Shown piece by piece: positions 1 through 9,187 of a stretch of 64,000 nt of DNA (position 1 is the first letter of the stretch; each line of letters starts with the position of its first letter). The notes beneath the pieces are model-generated. The model searched no databases, was not told the DNA's origin, and was given only the letters and a program-made list of their open reading frames with translations. This stretch comes from Saccharothrix sp. HUAS TT1 (lineage in GTDB: Bacteria; Actinomycetota; Actinomycetes; Mycobacteriales; Pseudonocardiaceae), in the NCBI RefSeq assembly GCF_040744945.1, contig NZ_CP160453.1, forward strand, positions 3,720,001 to 3,784,000. Reading direction: 5' to 3'. The position numbers and the translations under genes were made by a program.

Positions 1-1893
1 CGCCGTGAGATCGAGGCCGCGCCGGTGCTGGACGAGCGGCTGCTGCGCAAGGCGAAGCGGGCCGGGCTGTCGGATCGGCAGGTCGCCGCGCTGCGCCCGG
101 AGTTGGCCGGTGAGGACGGTGTGCGCGCGCTGCGCCACCGCCTGGGTGTGCGGCCGGTGTTCAAGACGGTCGACACGTGCGCCGCCGAGTTCGAGGCCAA
201 GACCCCGTACCACTACTCGGCCTACGAGCTGGACCCCGACGCCGAGACCGAGGTCACCGCGCAACCGGACAGGCCGAAGGTGCTGATCCTGGGCTCCGGG
301 CCGAACCGGATCGGGCAGGGCATCGAGTTCGACTACTCCTGCGTGCACGCCGCGATGGCGCTGCGCGCGGCCGGGTACGAGACGGTGATGGTCAACTGCA
401 ACCCCGAGACCGTCTCCACCGACTACGACACCTCCGACCGGCTCTACTTCGAACCGCTGACCTTCGAGGACGTGCTGGAGGTCTTCCACTCCGAACAGCG
501 CTCCGGCACGGTCGCCGGCGTGATCGTGCAGCTCGGCGGCCAGACGCCGCTGGGCCTGGCACGGCGACTGGCCGAGGCGGGCGTGCCGGTGGTGGGCACC
601 CCGCCGCACGCCATCCACCTGGCCGAGGAGCGCGGCGCGTTCGGCCAGGTGCTGGCCGAGGCCGGGCTGCCCGCCCCGAAATACGGCATGGCGACCTCGT
701 TCGCGCAGGCCAAGGCCATCGCCGACGAGATCGGCTACCCCGTGCTCGTGCGCCCCTCCTACGTGCTGGGCGGGCGCGGCATGGAGATCGTCTACACCGA
801 GGAGACCCTGCACGACTACATCCAGCGCGCCACCGAGGTCAGCCCAGAGCACCCGGTGCTGGTCGACCGGTTCCTCGACGACGCCATCGAGATCGACGTG
901 GACGCGCTCTACGACGGCACGGAGGTCTTCATCGGCGGCGTGATGGAGCACATCGAGGAAGCCGGCGTGCACTCCGGCGACTCCGCCTGCGCCCTGCCGC
1001 CGATCACCCTGGGCGAATCCGACATCGACGCCGTGCGCCGCTCCACGCTGGCCATCGCCGAGGGCATCGGCGTGCGCGGCCTGCTCAACGTGCAGTACGC
1101 GCTGAAGGACGACGTGCTCTACGTCCTGGAGGCCAACCCGCGCGCCTCGCGCACCGTCCCGTTCGTCTCCAAGGCCACCGCCGTGCCCCTGGCCAAAGCC
1201 GCCGCCCGCATCATGCTCGGCGCGACCGTGGCGCAGTTGCGCGAGGAAGGCCTGCTGCCCGCGACCGGCGACGGCGCGAAGCTCCCCGCGCACGCCCCGG
1301 TGGCGGTCAAGGAGGCCGTGCTGCCGTTCCACCGGTTCCGCACGCCGGAGGGCAAGGGCGTCGACTCGCTGCTCGGCCCGGAGATGAAATCCACCGGCGA
1401 GGTCATGGGCATCGACGTGTCCTTCGGCATGGCCTACGCCAAGTCCCAGACCGCCTCCTACGGCTCGCTGCCCACGTCGGGCCGGGTGTTCGTGTCGGTG
1501 GCCAACCGGGACAAGCGGGCCATGATCTTCCCGGTCAAGCGGCTCGCCGACCTGGGCTTCGAGGTGCTGGCCACCGCGGGCACGGCCGAGGTGCTGCGCC
1601 GCAACGGCATCCCTTGCACGATCGTGCGCAAGCACTTCGAGGGCGCCGAGAACATCGTGGACGCCATCCTCGCGGGCTCCGTCGACATGATCATCAACAC
1701 CCCGTACGGCAACCACGGGCCGAGGGTGGACGGCTACGAGATCCGCACCGCGGCCGTCGCCAAGGACATCCCGTGCGTGACCACGATCCAGGGCGCGGCG
1801 GCGGCCGTGCACGGCATCGAGGCCGCCATCCGCGGTGACATCGGCGTGCGGCCCCTCCAGGCCCTCCAGGCGGCGCTGCGGGGTGAGGGGTGA
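1..1893 (+). CDS. carB: Carbamoyl-phosphate synthase large subunit (5' end outside the window)
   Basis: This is the C-terminal part, about 630 of the roughly 1100 residues usual for CarB, read in frame from the first base. CarB makes carbamoyl phosphate from bicarbonate, ATP and glutamine-derived ammonia for pyrimidine and arginine synthesis. The fragment carries the end of the oligomerisation region, the second ATP-grasp half ([15 protein letters not shown] near residue 97, [19 protein letters not shown] near 131, EANPRASRT near 378) and the C-terminal MGS-like allosteric domain, where NTPYG lies near residue 566. No frameshift is seen. It overlaps pyrF by four bases (GTGA), so the two pyrimidine genes are translationally coupled. 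Identification is secure; only the start is missing. Confidence 0.97.
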   Translation, partial: RREIEAAPVLDERLLRKAKRAGLSDRQVAALRPELAGEDGVRALRHRLGVRPVFKTVDTCAAEFEAKTPYHYSAYELDPDAETEVTAQPDRPKVLILGSGPNRIGQGIEFDYSCVHAAMALRAAGYETVMVNCNPETVSTDYDTSDRLYFEPLTFEDVLEVFHSEQRSGTVAGVIVQLGGQTPLGLARRLAEAGVPVVGTPPHAIHLAEERGAFGQVLAEAGLPAPKYGMATSFAQAKAIADEIGYPVLVRPSYVLGGRGMEIVYTEETLHDYIQRATEVSPEHPVLVDRFLDDAIEIDVDALYDGTEVFIGGVMEHIEEAGVHSGDSACALPPITLGESDIDAVRRSTLAIAEGIGVRGLLNVQYALKDDVLYVLEANPRASRTVPFVSKATAVPLAKAAARIMLGATVAQLREEGLLPATGDGAKLPAHAPVAVKEAVLPFHRFRTPEGKGVDSLLGPEMKSTGEVMGIDVSFGMAYAKSQTASYGSLPTSGRVFVSVANRDKRAMIFPVKRLADLGFEVLATAGTAEVLRRNGIPCTIVRKHFEGAENIVDAILAGSVDMIINTPYGNHGPRVDGYEIRTAAVAKDIPCVTTIQGAAAAVHGIEAAIRGDIGVRPLQALQAALRGEG

Positions 1894-2723
1894 GGTCGGG
1901 GGACGGGAGGTTCGGGGCGCGGCTGGCGAAGGCGGTCTCCGAGCACGGGCCCCTCTGCGTCGGCATCGACCCGCACCCCGGCCTGCTGGCGTCCTGGGGG
2001 CTCCCCCAGGACGCCGCGGGGCTGGAGCGGTTCGCGCTGACCTGCGTGGAGGCGTTCGGCGGCCGGGTGGCGGTGGTCAAGCCGCAGGCGGCGTTCTTCG
2101 AGGCGCACGGCTCGCGGGGCGTGGCGGTGCTGGAACGCGTCATCGCGGACCTGCGCGACAGCGGCACGCTGGTGCTGGTGGACGCCAAGCGCGGCGACAT
2201 CGGCTCCACCATGGCCGCCTACGCCGCGGCCTACCTCACCGAGGGCTCGCCGCTGGCCGGCGACGCGGTCACCGCGTCGCCGTACCTCGGCTTCGGGTCG
2301 CTCGACCCGGCGCTGGAAGCCGCCGCCGCGAGCGGTCGCGGGATATTCGTGCTCGCGTTGACTTCGAATCCGGAAGGGGCTTCCGTGCAACGCGCGATCG
2401 GCCCCGACGGGCGTTCCGTCGCGCAGTCGGTGGTCGACGCCGCGGCGCGGGCGAACGCGGGCGCGGAGCCGCTGGGCGACGTCGGCCTGGTGGTCGGCGC
2501 GACCCTCGGCGAACTCGACCTGGACCTCTCCGACCTGCACGGATACGTGCTGGCGCCGGGCTTCGGGGCGCAGGGGGCGACGGTCGCGGACCTGCGTTCG
2601 CTGTTCGGGCCGGACCTGCGCGGGGTGCTGCCGACGTCCTCCCGGGACGTGCTCAGGCACGGTCCCGTGACCGCATCTTTGCGGTCTGCGGTGGACGTCG
2701 TGAAGCGGTCCCTGGAGATGTGA
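1890..2723 (+). CDS. pyrF: Orotidine 5'-phosphate decarboxylase, type 2
   Basis: It decarboxylates OMP to UMP, the last step of de novo pyrimidine synthesis. The 277-residue length and the active-site motif [10 protein letters not shown] at residues 98-107 fit the long type-2 PyrF family found in actinobacteria. GIDPHP near residue 25 and VKPQAAFFE near 63 are further family signatures. The GTG start overlaps the carB stop codon (GTGA), which fixes the start and implies coupling. A 301-base gap follows before mihF, so pyrF probably ends the pyrimidine operon. Confidence 0.96.
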   Translation: MRSGDGRFGARLAKAVSEHGPLCVGIDPHPGLLASWGLPQDAAGLERFALTCVEAFGGRVAVVKPQAAFFEAHGSRGVAVLERVIADLRDSGTLVLVDAKRGDIGSTMAAYAAAYLTEGSPLAGDAVTASPYLGFGSLDPALEAAAASGRGIFVLALTSNPEGASVQRAIGPDGRSVAQSVVDAAARANAGAEPLGDVGLVVGATLGELDLDLSDLHGYVLAPGFGAQGATVADLRSLFGPDLRGVLPTSSRDVLRHGPVTASLRSAVDVVKRSLEM

Positions 2724-3024
2724 TCACGATCAAATCCCGACACGCTTCGCGTGGTCCGCTCACCTGCGCAAACGGTCCCTGGTACGGTCCTGGCCACCAG
2801 CGGGTGCATCCACTGCCGGGCGCATACCACACACGGCGTGCGCAGCGCGTCAGCGGTGGGGGTGATGGGCCTGTTGGAGGGTGTTGGTACTACTACCACC
2901 CGCCGCAACCACTCCAGCGCTGAAAGATTCACCTGACTGGGACCCACGTTGTACCCAGGCAATTGCGCTCGGTACGGTCGCGGCACCGATCCAGAATTGA
3001 AATTCCCACACCACGGAGGAAATC
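2724..3024 (+). other. Intergenic region upstream of mihF
   Basis: This 301-base gap holds no convincing gene. It contains an imperfect inverted repeat around 2880-2905 (GGTGTTGGTA facing TACCACCC), a plausible promoter at 2949-2978, an AT-rich 12-bp near-palindrome GAATTGAAATTC at 2994-3005, and the mihF ribosome-binding site GGAGGA at 3015-3020. A 61-codon reading frame at 2751-2936 lacks any recognisable feature and was not called. Confidence 0.6.
2949..2978 (+). promoter_or_regulatory. Candidate promoter of mihF
   Basis: TTGTAC at 2949-2954 and TACGGT at 2973-2978 are separated by 18 bases, close to the housekeeping sigma consensus. The inferred start would leave an untranslated leader of about 40 nt carrying the GGAGGA ribosome-binding site. 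Confidence 0.4.
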
Positions 3025-3342
3025 GTGGCCCTTCCCCAGCTTACCGAGGAGCAGCGGGCCGCAGCGCTGGAGAAGGCTGCTGCCGCTCGTCGCGCTCGGG
3101 CTGAGCTCAAGGAGCGCCTCAAGCGTGGCGGCACGACCCTGACGGACGTGCTGAAGGCCGCCGAGAGCGACGAGGTCCTTGGCAAGATGAAGGTGTCCGC
3201 GCTGCTCGAGGCGCTTCCGGGCGTCGGCAAGGTGCGTGCGCAGCAGATCATGGAGCGCCTTGAGATCGCTCCGTCCCGTCGGCTGCGCGGCCTGGGTGAG
3301 CGGCAGCGCAAGGCGCTGCTCACCGAGTTCAGCGGCGAGTGA
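3025..3342 (+). CDS. mihF: Actinobacterial integration host factor
   Basis: This 105-residue protein is the mIHF/sIHF nucleoid protein, a DNA-binding architectural factor essential in mycobacteria. It has a basic, alanine-rich N-terminal helix (about residues 8-33) followed by a helix-two-turn-helix segment with [17 protein letters not shown] near residues 64-80, a helix-hairpin-helix-like DNA contact. The GTG start is set by GGAGGA five bases upstream. It overlaps gmk by GTGA, the conserved actinobacterial order mihF-gmk-rpoZ. As an abundant nucleoid protein it probably has the strong promoter of this operon. Confidence 0.96.
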   Translation: MALPQLTEEQRAAALEKAAAARRARAELKERLKRGGTTLTDVLKAAESDEVLGKMKVSALLEALPGVGKVRAQQIMERLEIAPSRRLRGLGERQRKALLTEFSGE

Positions 3343-4001
3343 GTGATGGCACCGGGGTGGGGTCGGGCGTTCGCGCCCGGCCCCGCCTCACCGTTCTGTC
3401 CGGGCCGTCCGGCGTCGGCAAGTCCAGCGTGCTGGCCGAGCTGCGCCGGATGGGACCGGAGATCCACTTCAGCGTCTCGGTGACCACCAGGGAGCCGAGG
3501 CCGGGCGAGGTCGACGGGGTCCACTACCACTTCGTCGACCGCGCCGAGTTCCACGAGATGGTCGCCAACGGCGACCTGCTGGAACACGCGGAGTTCGCGG
3601 GCAACTGCTACGGCACGCCCAGGGCGCCGGTGGAGGACGCGTTGGCGTCCGGCCTGCCGTCGCTGCTGGAGATCGAGCTGCAGGGCGCGCGCCAGGTCCG
3701 GGTCGCGATGCCGGAGGCCAGGCTGGTCATGCTGGCGCCCCCCTCGTGGGACGACCTGGTCGGCAGGCTGACCGGTCGCGGCACCGAGGACCCCGCCGTG
3801 GTGGCCCGCCGGCTGGAGATCGCCAAGGACGAGCTGGCGGCCGAGCCGGAGTTCGACGAGGTCGTCGTGAACGACGACGTGCGGTCCGCCGCCCGGAGCT
3901 TGCTAAACTTGGTGGTCGGCCCGGCGCCCGACGCGTCAGCGTCGCGAGGCGCGGGACGACCCGCAGACCCACCCCTGAACCGCAGGAGCGTTGACGAGTG
4001 A
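3339..4001 (+). CDS. gmk: Guanylate kinase
   Basis: It phosphorylates GMP to GDP with ATP. The P-loop [10 protein letters not shown] is at residues 21-30, and the GMP-binding region includes [21 protein letters not shown] and YGTPRAPVE. At 220 residues it is longer than usual because of about 25 disordered residues after the normal end (SLLNLVV). This tail runs to a GTGA overlap with rpoZ and also contains a possible rpoZ -10 hexamer, so it may simply be read-through space. The GTG start overlaps the mihF stop. Confidence 0.95.
   Translation: MSDGTGVGSGVRARPRLTVLSGPSGVGKSSVLAELRRMGPEIHFSVSVTTREPRPGEVDGVHYHFVDRAEFHEMVANGDLLEHAEFAGNCYGTPRAPVEDALASGLPSLLEIELQGARQVRVAMPEARLVMLAPPSWDDLVGRLTGRGTEDPAVVARRLEIAKDELAAEPEFDEVVVNDDVRSAARSLLNLVVGPAPDASASRGAGRPADPPLNRRSVDE
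3904..3909 (+). promoter_or_regulatory. Possible internal -10 element for rpoZ
   Basis: TAAACT lies inside the 3' end of gmk, about 90 bases before the rpoZ start. The same hexamer sits upstream of metK. No good -35 is visible, so this is a weak candidate for a secondary rpoZ promoter. Confidence 0.25.
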
Positions 4002-4276
4002 CCACGCACACCGAGCTGGGCCCGCTGGCGGGTACTCCGGAGGGCATCACCAACCCCCCGATCGACGACCTGCTGGAGCAGGTCAGCTCGAAGTACGCGC
4101 TGGTGATCTACGCCGCCAAGCGCGCGCGGCAGATCAACGACTACTACGCGCAGCTCGGCGAGGGCCTGCTCGAGTACGTCGGCCCGCTGGTCGAGCCGGG
4201 CCCGCGCGAGAAGCCGCTGTCGATCGCGCTCCGGGAGATCCACGCGGGTCTCCTCGAGCACACCGAGGGCGAGTGA
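3998..4276 (+). CDS. rpoZ: RNA polymerase omega subunit
   Basis: Omega is the small subunit that helps fold and assemble beta-prime into RNA polymerase. The 92-residue protein has the family core [28 protein letters not shown] (residues about 20-47) and a following YVGPLVEP segment typical of actinobacterial omega. The GTG start overlaps the gmk stop, and its own stop overlaps the coaBC start. Coupling of gmk, rpoZ and coaBC links nucleotide and coenzyme A supply to transcription machinery. Confidence 0.97.
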   Translation: MTTHTELGPLAGTPEGITNPPIDDLLEQVSSKYALVIYAAKRARQINDYYAQLGEGLLEYVGPLVEPGPREKPLSIALREIHAGLLEHTEGE

Positions 4277-5511
4277 CCGAGACCCCGGGTGCCCCCGGCC
4301 GTCCCGAGGTCGTCCTCGGGGTGGGCGGGGGCATCGCCGCGTACAAGGCGTGCGAGGTGCTGCGCCGGCTGACCGAGTCCGGTCACGCCGTGCGCGTCGT
4401 GCCGACCGAGGGCGCGCTGGAGTTCGTCGGCGCGGCCACGTTCGAGGCGCTGTCCGGCCGGCCGGTGCGGACCGGCGTGTTCGAGGACGTCCCGTCGGTG
4501 CCGCACGTGAGGATCGGGCAGGAAGCCGACCTGGTGGTCGTCGCGCCCGCCACGGCGAACCTGATCGCGAAGGCCGCCCACGGCCTGGCCGACGACCTGC
4601 TCACCAACACGCTGCTGACCGCCCGCTGCCCGGTCCTGCTCGTCCCGGCGATGCACACCGAGATGTGGGAGCACCCGGCGACCCGGGCCAACGTGGCGCT
4701 GCTGCGCTCGCGCGGCGTCGTCGTCGCCGAGCCCGCCAGCGGCAGGCTGACCGGCAAGGACACCGGCAAGGGCAGGCTGCCCGAGCCGGTCGAGATCGTG
4801 GACCTGGCCCGGTTGCTGCTGGCGCGCCCCGACGCGCTGCCGCGCGACCTGGAGGGCGTGCGCGTGGCGGTGTCCGCCGGCGGCACCCGCGAGCCGCTGG
4901 ACCCGGTCCGGTTCCTGGGCAACCGCTCGTCGGGCAAGCAGGGGTTCGCGCTGGCCAGGGTGGCCGCGCAGCGCGGCGCGCAGGTGACGCTGGTCGCCGC
5001 GCACACCGCCGACCTGGTCCCGCCCGCCGGGGTGGACGTGGTGCGCGTCGGCTCCGCGCTGGAGCTGCGGGACGCGATGCGCTCGGTGGCCGCGTCGGCG
5101 GACGTCCTGGTGATGGCCGCCGCCGTCGCCGACTTCCGGCCCGTCGCCCTGGCCGAGCACAAGATCAAGAAGAGCGACCGCGACCCCGACCCGGTCGCGC
5201 TGACCCGCAACCCGGACGTCCTGGCCGAGCTAGTCGCCGCGCGGCGCCCCGGCCAGGTCGTGGTGGGCTTCGCCGCCGAGACCGGTGACGCCGAGGCCGG
5301 CGTGCTGGAGCACGGGCGGGCCAAGCTCAAGCGCAAGGGCTGCGACTGGCTGGTCGTCAACGCCGTGGGCGACGGCCAGGCGTTCGAGGTCGAGGACAAC
5401 GCCGGCTGGCTGCTGTCCGCCGACGGCTCCGAGACGCCCATCCCGCACGGGTCGAAGTCCCAGCTCGCGTCCACAGTGTGGGACGTCGTGGCGCCGACTG
5501 TCGTACTTTGA
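4273..5511 (+). CDS. coaBC: Bifunctional phosphopantothenoylcysteine decarboxylase / phosphopantothenate-cysteine ligase
   Basis: CoaBC performs two steps of coenzyme A synthesis: ligation of cysteine to 4'-phosphopantothenate and FMN-dependent decarboxylation. Residues 1-190 are the CoaC flavoprotein domain with the catalytic His in PHVRIG (residue 78), APATAN at 91-96 and PAMHTEMW at 125-132. Residues from about 195 are CoaB with GNRSSGKQG (216-224) and KIKK (297-300). The E. coli-type ACG motif is replaced by [11 protein letters not shown], which is normal in actinobacteria. An upstream in-frame start exists but would swallow rpoZ; the GTG at 4273, overlapping the rpoZ stop by GTGA, gives the normal 412 residues. 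Confidence 0.96.
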   Translation: MTETPGAPGRPEVVLGVGGGIAAYKACEVLRRLTESGHAVRVVPTEGALEFVGAATFEALSGRPVRTGVFEDVPSVPHVRIGQEADLVVVAPATANLIAKAAHGLADDLLTNTLLTARCPVLLVPAMHTEMWEHPATRANVALLRSRGVVVAEPASGRLTGKDTGKGRLPEPVEIVDLARLLLARPDALPRDLEGVRVAVSAGGTREPLDPVRFLGNRSSGKQGFALARVAAQRGAQVTLVAAHTADLVPPAGVDVVRVGSALELRDAMRSVAASADVLVMAAAVADFRPVALAEHKIKKSDRDPDPVALTRNPDVLAELVAARRPGQVVVGFAAETGDAEAGVLEHGRAKLKRKGCDWLVVNAVGDGQAFEVEDNAGWLLSADGSETPIPHGSKSQLASTVWDVVAPTVVL

Positions 5512-5534
5512 CCTCGCGCGCGCGGAGCGCTCAG

Positions 5535-5540
5535 TAAACT
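5535..5540 (+). promoter_or_regulatory. Candidate -10 element of metK
   Basis: TAAACT lies 38 bases before the metK start. TTGACC at 5508-5513 overlaps the coaBC stop and could act as a -35, but the 21-base spacing is long. The 66-base gap is too short for a SAM riboswitch. Confidence 0.3.
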
Positions 5541-5577
5541 TGAAAAGCATTATCGCGGATCGACGTTAGGGAGTGTC

Positions 5578-6780
5578 GTGGGCCAGCACAGCAGCAGGCT
5601 GTTCACCAGTGAGTCGGTGACTGAGGGGCACCCGGACAAGATCTGCGACGCGATCAGCGACTCCATCCTGGACGCGCTGCTGGCCAAGGACCCGCGGTCG
5701 CGGGTGGCGGTGGAGACGATGGTCACCACCGGCCAGGTGCACGTGGCGGGCGAGGTGACCACGGAGGCGTACGCCGACATCCCGTCGATCGTGCGGGACA
5801 AGGTCGTGGAGATCGGGTACGACTCGTCGGCCAAGGGCTTCGACGGGTACTCGTGCGGCGTGAACGTGGCCATCGGGTCGCAGTCGCCGGACATCGCGCA
5901 GGGCGTCGACACGGCGTTCGAGCAGCGGGTCGAGGGCGCCGAGGACGAGATCGACAAGCAGGGCGCGGGCGACCAGGGCCTCATGTTCGGCTACGCGTGC
6001 ACGGACACCCCCGAGCTGATGCCGCTGCCGATCGCGCTGGCGCACCGGTTGTCGCGGCGGTTGACCGCGGTGCGCAAGGACGGCACGGTGCCCTACCTGC
6101 GGCCGGACGGCAAGACGCAGGTGACGATCGAGTACGCGGGCGACCAGCCGGTGCGGTTGGACACGGTCGTGGTGTCCACGCAGCACGCGGACGGGATCGA
6201 CCTGGAGAAGCTGCTCGGGGTGGACGTCCGCGAGCACGTGGTGGCGCCGGAGATCGCGTCGCTGGGGCTGGACACCACCGACGTGCGGCTGCTGGTGAAC
6301 CCGACGGGCCGGTTCGTCATCGGCGGTCCGATGGGCGACGCGGGGCTGACCGGCCGGAAGATCATCGTGGACACCTACGGCGGCATGGCGCGGCACGGCG
6401 GTGGCGCGTTCTCCGGCAAGGACCCGTCGAAGGTGGACCGGTCGGCGGCGTACGCGATGCGCTGGGTGGCGAAGAACGCGGTGGCGGCCGGCCTGGCCAC
6501 CCGGATCGAGGTGCAGGTGGCCTACGCCATCGGCAAGGCCGCGCCGGTGGGCCTGTTCGTGGAGACCTTCGGCACGGAGACGGTCGACCCGACCAAGATC
6601 CAGCAGGCGATCGGCGAGGTCTTCGACCTGCGGCCCGCCGCGATCATCCGGGACCTGGACCTGCTGCGCCCGATCTACGCCCCGACCGCCGCCTACGGCC
6701 ACTTCGGCCGGACCGACGTCGACCTGCCGTGGGAGAACACGGACCGCGCCGACGCCCTCCGCTCCGCCGCCGGGGCCTGA
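5578..6780 (+). CDS. metK: S-adenosylmethionine synthetase
   Basis: It makes S-adenosylmethionine from methionine and ATP in the cytoplasm. All signatures are present: [12 protein letters not shown] near residues 17-28, the hexapeptide GAGDQG near 124, and [19 protein letters not shown] near 277. The length of 400 is standard. The GTG start follows a modest AGGGAG ribosome-binding site. It lies 66 bases after coaBC, with its own possible promoter, and is followed by a strong hairpin, so it ends this transcription unit. Confidence 0.97.
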   Translation: MGQHSSRLFTSESVTEGHPDKICDAISDSILDALLAKDPRSRVAVETMVTTGQVHVAGEVTTEAYADIPSIVRDKVVEIGYDSSAKGFDGYSCGVNVAIGSQSPDIAQGVDTAFEQRVEGAEDEIDKQGAGDQGLMFGYACTDTPELMPLPIALAHRLSRRLTAVRKDGTVPYLRPDGKTQVTIEYAGDQPVRLDTVVVSTQHADGIDLEKLLGVDVREHVVAPEIASLGLDTTDVRLLVNPTGRFVIGGPMGDAGLTGRKIIVDTYGGMARHGGGAFSGKDPSKVDRSAAYAMRWVAKNAVAAGLATRIEVQVAYAIGKAAPVGLFVETFGTETVDPTKIQQAIGEVFDLRPAAIIRDLDLLRPIYAPTAAYGHFGRTDVDLPWENTDRADALRSAAGA

Positions 6781-6825
6781 CAGGCGATCTGATGATCTGA
6801 CACCGTCGCACCGCGCGCCGGCTTC

Positions 6826-6853
6826 GCAGGGGTCCCCGCAAGGGGGCCCCTGC
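6826..6853 (+). terminator. Terminator after metK
   Basis: A 12-bp stem (GCAGGGGTCCCC against its complement, one G-U pair) closes on a GCAA tetraloop. There is no long T-run, as is usual in actinobacteria. Confidence 0.75.
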
Positions 6854-6927
6854 TCTCGTCCTGCCGGTCGAACCGGCTGCTCTTCGCCGCGCGGCCACGA
6901 AGGCCCGGTCCTGAGGTCCGCCCGCCG

Positions 6928-6945
6928 GATCACTCGTTCGTGATC
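6928..6945. promoter_or_regulatory. Inverted repeat upstream of the priA promoter
   Basis: GATCAC, six bases, GTGATC. The right arm directly abuts the -35 element of the SOS-type promoter, so it could be a second operator or activator site. No known regulator was recognised. Confidence 0.35.
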
Positions 6946-6974
6946 TTGCGCACCTCGAACACGTGTTCGATACT
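6946..6974 (+). promoter_or_regulatory. SOS-type promoter of the priA unit
   Basis: TTGCGC (6946-6951) and GATACT (6969-6974) are spaced by exactly 17 bases. The LexA box fills the spacer and touches the -10. Transcription would start around 6980-6981, exactly at an ATG, giving a leaderless 19-codon ORF before priA. Confidence 0.65.
6955..6970. promoter_or_regulatory. LexA-binding site (SOS box)
   Basis: TCGAACACGTGTTCGA is a perfect 16-bp palindrome and an exact match to the mycobacterial and actinobacterial SOS box TCGAAC-N4-GTTCGA. Its position between -35 and -10 predicts repression by LexA and induction by DNA damage. Confidence 0.8.
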
Positions 6975-6980
6975 GGTCGC

Positions 6981-7040
6981 ATGACGTCAGCGTTCGCGGT
7001 TCGGGGCCGGGTTGCGGGTGGCCAGGGCAGTCTCTGGTAG
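6981..7040 (+). CDS. Leaderless 19-residue ORF upstream of priA (putative)
   Basis: ATG at 6981 opens a 19-codon frame (MTSAFAVRGRVAGGQGSLW) ending with TAG ten bases before the priA start. It sits six bases after a -10 hexamer, so its mRNA would begin at or next to the AUG. The peptide resembles nothing known to me. It may couple translation into priA, or it may be a chance frame in the priA 5' leader. Confidence 0.35.
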   Translation: MTSAFAVRGRVAGGQGSLW

Positions 7041-7050
7041 ACCTCCTCCC

Positions 7051-9036
7051 GTGGCGGAGAAGGCGAGCACCAGGCGCGGGGAGCGGGTCCCCGCCGCCTC
7101 GCTGCCGGTCGCCCGCGTGTCCGTCGACGTCCCGCTGGCCCACCTCGACCGGCCGTTCGACTACCAGGTGTCGACCGAGCAGGACGCGGACGCGGTGCCG
7201 GGCTGCCGGGTGCGGGTGCGGTTCGCCGGGCAGCTGGTGGACGGCTACCTGCTGGAGCGGGTGGAGTCCTCCGAGTACGGGCGCAAGCTGACCTTCCTGG
7301 ACCGGGTCATCTCGCCCGAGCCGGTGCTGTCGCCCGAGGTGCTGGAGCTGGCGCGGGCGGTCGCGGACCGGTACGCCGGGTCGTTGATCGACGTGCTGCG
7401 GATGGCCGTCCCGCCCCGGCACGCCCGGGTCGAGGCCAGGCCCTCCGCCGAACCCGCGCCCATCCCCGAGCCGCCCTCGGCGCAGGGGTGGGAGCGCTAC
7501 CCGTTCGGCCCGAACCTGCTCGACGCGCTGCGGTCCGGCCGGGCCGCGCGCGCCGTGTGGCAGGCCCTGCCCGCCGAGGACTGGCCCGCCCGGCTGGCCG
7601 AGGCGGCGGCCTCGGTGGCGAGCACCGGCAAGGGCGCGCTGGTGGTCGTGCCGGACCACCGGGACCTGGCCCGGCTCCACCAGGCGTGCGCGGCGCTGCT
7701 CGGCGAGGCCGGCGTGGTGACGCTGTCCGCCGACCTGGGCCCGTCCGAGCGGTACAAGCGGTGGCTGGCCGTGCGGCGCGGCGCGGTGCGGGTGGTGCTC
7801 GGCACCAGGGGCGCGGCGTTCGCGCCGGTGCACGACCTCGGGCTGGTGGCGGTCTGGGACGACGGCGACGACCTGCACGCCGAGCCGCGGATGCCGTACC
7901 CGAACGTCCGCGACGTGCTGGTCCAGCGCTCGCACCTCACCGGCGCGTCGCTGCTGGTCGGCGGCTTCGCCCGGACCGCGGAGGCGCAGCTGCTGGTCGA
8001 CAGCGGCTGGGCGCACGAGGTGGTCGCGGCCCGCGACGCGCTGCGGGCGGCGGCGCCGCGGGTGGCGTCCGTCGGCGACCACGAGTGGCAGGAGGTGAAG
8101 GACGCCGCCGCGCGGTCGGCCCGGCTGCCGACGATCGCGTTCGACGCCGCGCGCGCCGCCCTGGCTGCCGACACCCCCGTGCTCATCCAGGTGCCCCGGC
8201 GCGGCTACGTCCCGGCGCTGGCCTGCGGTCAGTGCCGGTCGCCGGCCCGCTGCCGCCGGTGCGCCGGTCCGCTGGCCCTGCCCGGCGGCACGCAGGACGG
8301 TCGACCCCGGCCCGCGTACTGCCGCTGGTGCGGCGCGACGGAGGCCGCCTACCGCTGCCCGAACTGCGGTTCGCGCCGGCTGCGCGGCCAGGTCATCGGC
8401 GCCCGCCGCACGGCCGAGGAGCTGGGCCGCGCGTTCAGCGGGGTGCCGGTCCGCACGTCGGGCGGCGACGAGGTGCTGGCCACCGTCCCCGGCGGCCGGT
8501 CGCTGGTGGTCGCCACCCCCGGCGCGGAACCGGTCGCCGAGGGCGGCTACGGCGCGGTGCTGCTCCTGGACGGCTGGGCCCTGCTGGGCCGGGCCGACCT
8601 GCGCGCCGCCGAGGAGACCCTGCGCCGCTGGATGACCGCCGCCGCCCTCGCGCACGAGGCCGCGCGGGTGGTGGTCGTCGCCGACTCGTCGCTGGCCCCG
8701 GTGCAGGCGCTGGTCCGCTGGGACCCGGTCTGGCACGCCCGGCAGGAGCTGGCGGCGCGGGCCGAGCTGGGCTTCCCGCCCGCCGTGCGGATGGCGACCG
8801 TGGACGGCTCGCCGGACGCCCTGGCCGGCGTCCTGGAGGAGCTGCGCCTGCCGCCGACCGGCGAAGTCCTCGGCCCGGTGCCGCTCGCCGAGGACAAGGA
8901 ACGCGCCCTGGTCCGGGTGTCCCGGACGGAGGGCCGGGCGCTGGCCACGACCCTGGCCGAGGTGCTGGCCGTGCGCAGCGCCCGCAAGGAGCCGGACGTG
9001 GTCCGGGTCAAGCTCGACCCGCTCGAAGTCCTGTGA
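7051..9036 (+). CDS. priA: Primosomal protein N' of the actinobacterial, helicase-motif-less type
   Basis: PriA restarts stalled replication forks. The 661-residue protein has the N-terminal 3'-end-binding fold (VSVDVPLAHLDRPFDY near residue 23), a degenerate helicase core and a zinc-binding insert with cysteines between residues 392 and 439 (CGQC, CRRC, CRWC, CPNC). The Walker A GxGK is absent and the DEEH box reads WDDGDD (269-274), so helicase activity is unlikely, as in actinobacterial PriA generally. The GTG at 7051 was chosen over one at 7012 because it matches the normal N-terminus. A LexA box upstream predicts damage control. Confidence 0.9.
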   Translation: MAEKASTRRGERVPAASLPVARVSVDVPLAHLDRPFDYQVSTEQDADAVPGCRVRVRFAGQLVDGYLLERVESSEYGRKLTFLDRVISPEPVLSPEVLELARAVADRYAGSLIDVLRMAVPPRHARVEARPSAEPAPIPEPPSAQGWERYPFGPNLLDALRSGRAARAVWQALPAEDWPARLAEAAASVASTGKGALVVVPDHRDLARLHQACAALLGEAGVVTLSADLGPSERYKRWLAVRRGAVRVVLGTRGAAFAPVHDLGLVAVWDDGDDLHAEPRMPYPNVRDVLVQRSHLTGASLLVGGFARTAEAQLLVDSGWAHEVVAARDALRAAAPRVASVGDHEWQEVKDAAARSARLPTIAFDAARAALAADTPVLIQVPRRGYVPALACGQCRSPARCRRCAGPLALPGGTQDGRPRPAYCRWCGATEAAYRCPNCGSRRLRGQVIGARRTAEELGRAFSGVPVRTSGGDEVLATVPGGRSLVVATPGAEPVAEGGYGAVLLLDGWALLGRADLRAAEETLRRWMTAAALAHEAARVVVVADSSLAPVQALVRWDPVWHARQELAARAELGFPPAVRMATVDGSPDALAGVLEELRLPPTGEVLGPVPLAEDKERALVRVSRTEGRALATTLAEVLAVRSARKEPDVVRVKLDPLEVL

Positions 9037-9187
9037 CCGCGCTACGCGATGTGCGGTCCCGCTCGCACCCGGAGCAGGGGCGCATGGCCTGTGCCACAAC
9101 GGTTTCGCCGGTGCGGCGCAGTGGGTAACGCACACCGCCCGCCCGTCGACCCCACTCCCGCAGGCCATTCCGAGCTTGGGGGAGAAC

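Noticed and set aside
2751..2936. 61-codon frame between pyrF and mihF
   Set aside because: No ribosome-binding site, no recognisable protein features, and it overlaps the promoter region of mihF.
3991..4272. Upstream start for coaBC giving a 506-residue protein
   Set aside because: It would cover all of rpoZ in another frame. GTG 4273 gives the normal length and a GTGA overlap.
4380..4800. CoaBC lacking the E. coli ACG cysteine motif, read as a broken enzyme
   Set aside because: Actinobacterial CoaBC normally has the TGxDTGxGR variant; the other catalytic residues are present.
5512..5577. Possible SAM riboswitch before metK
   Set aside because: The gap is 66 bases and shows no SAM-I, SAM-II or SAM-IV core.
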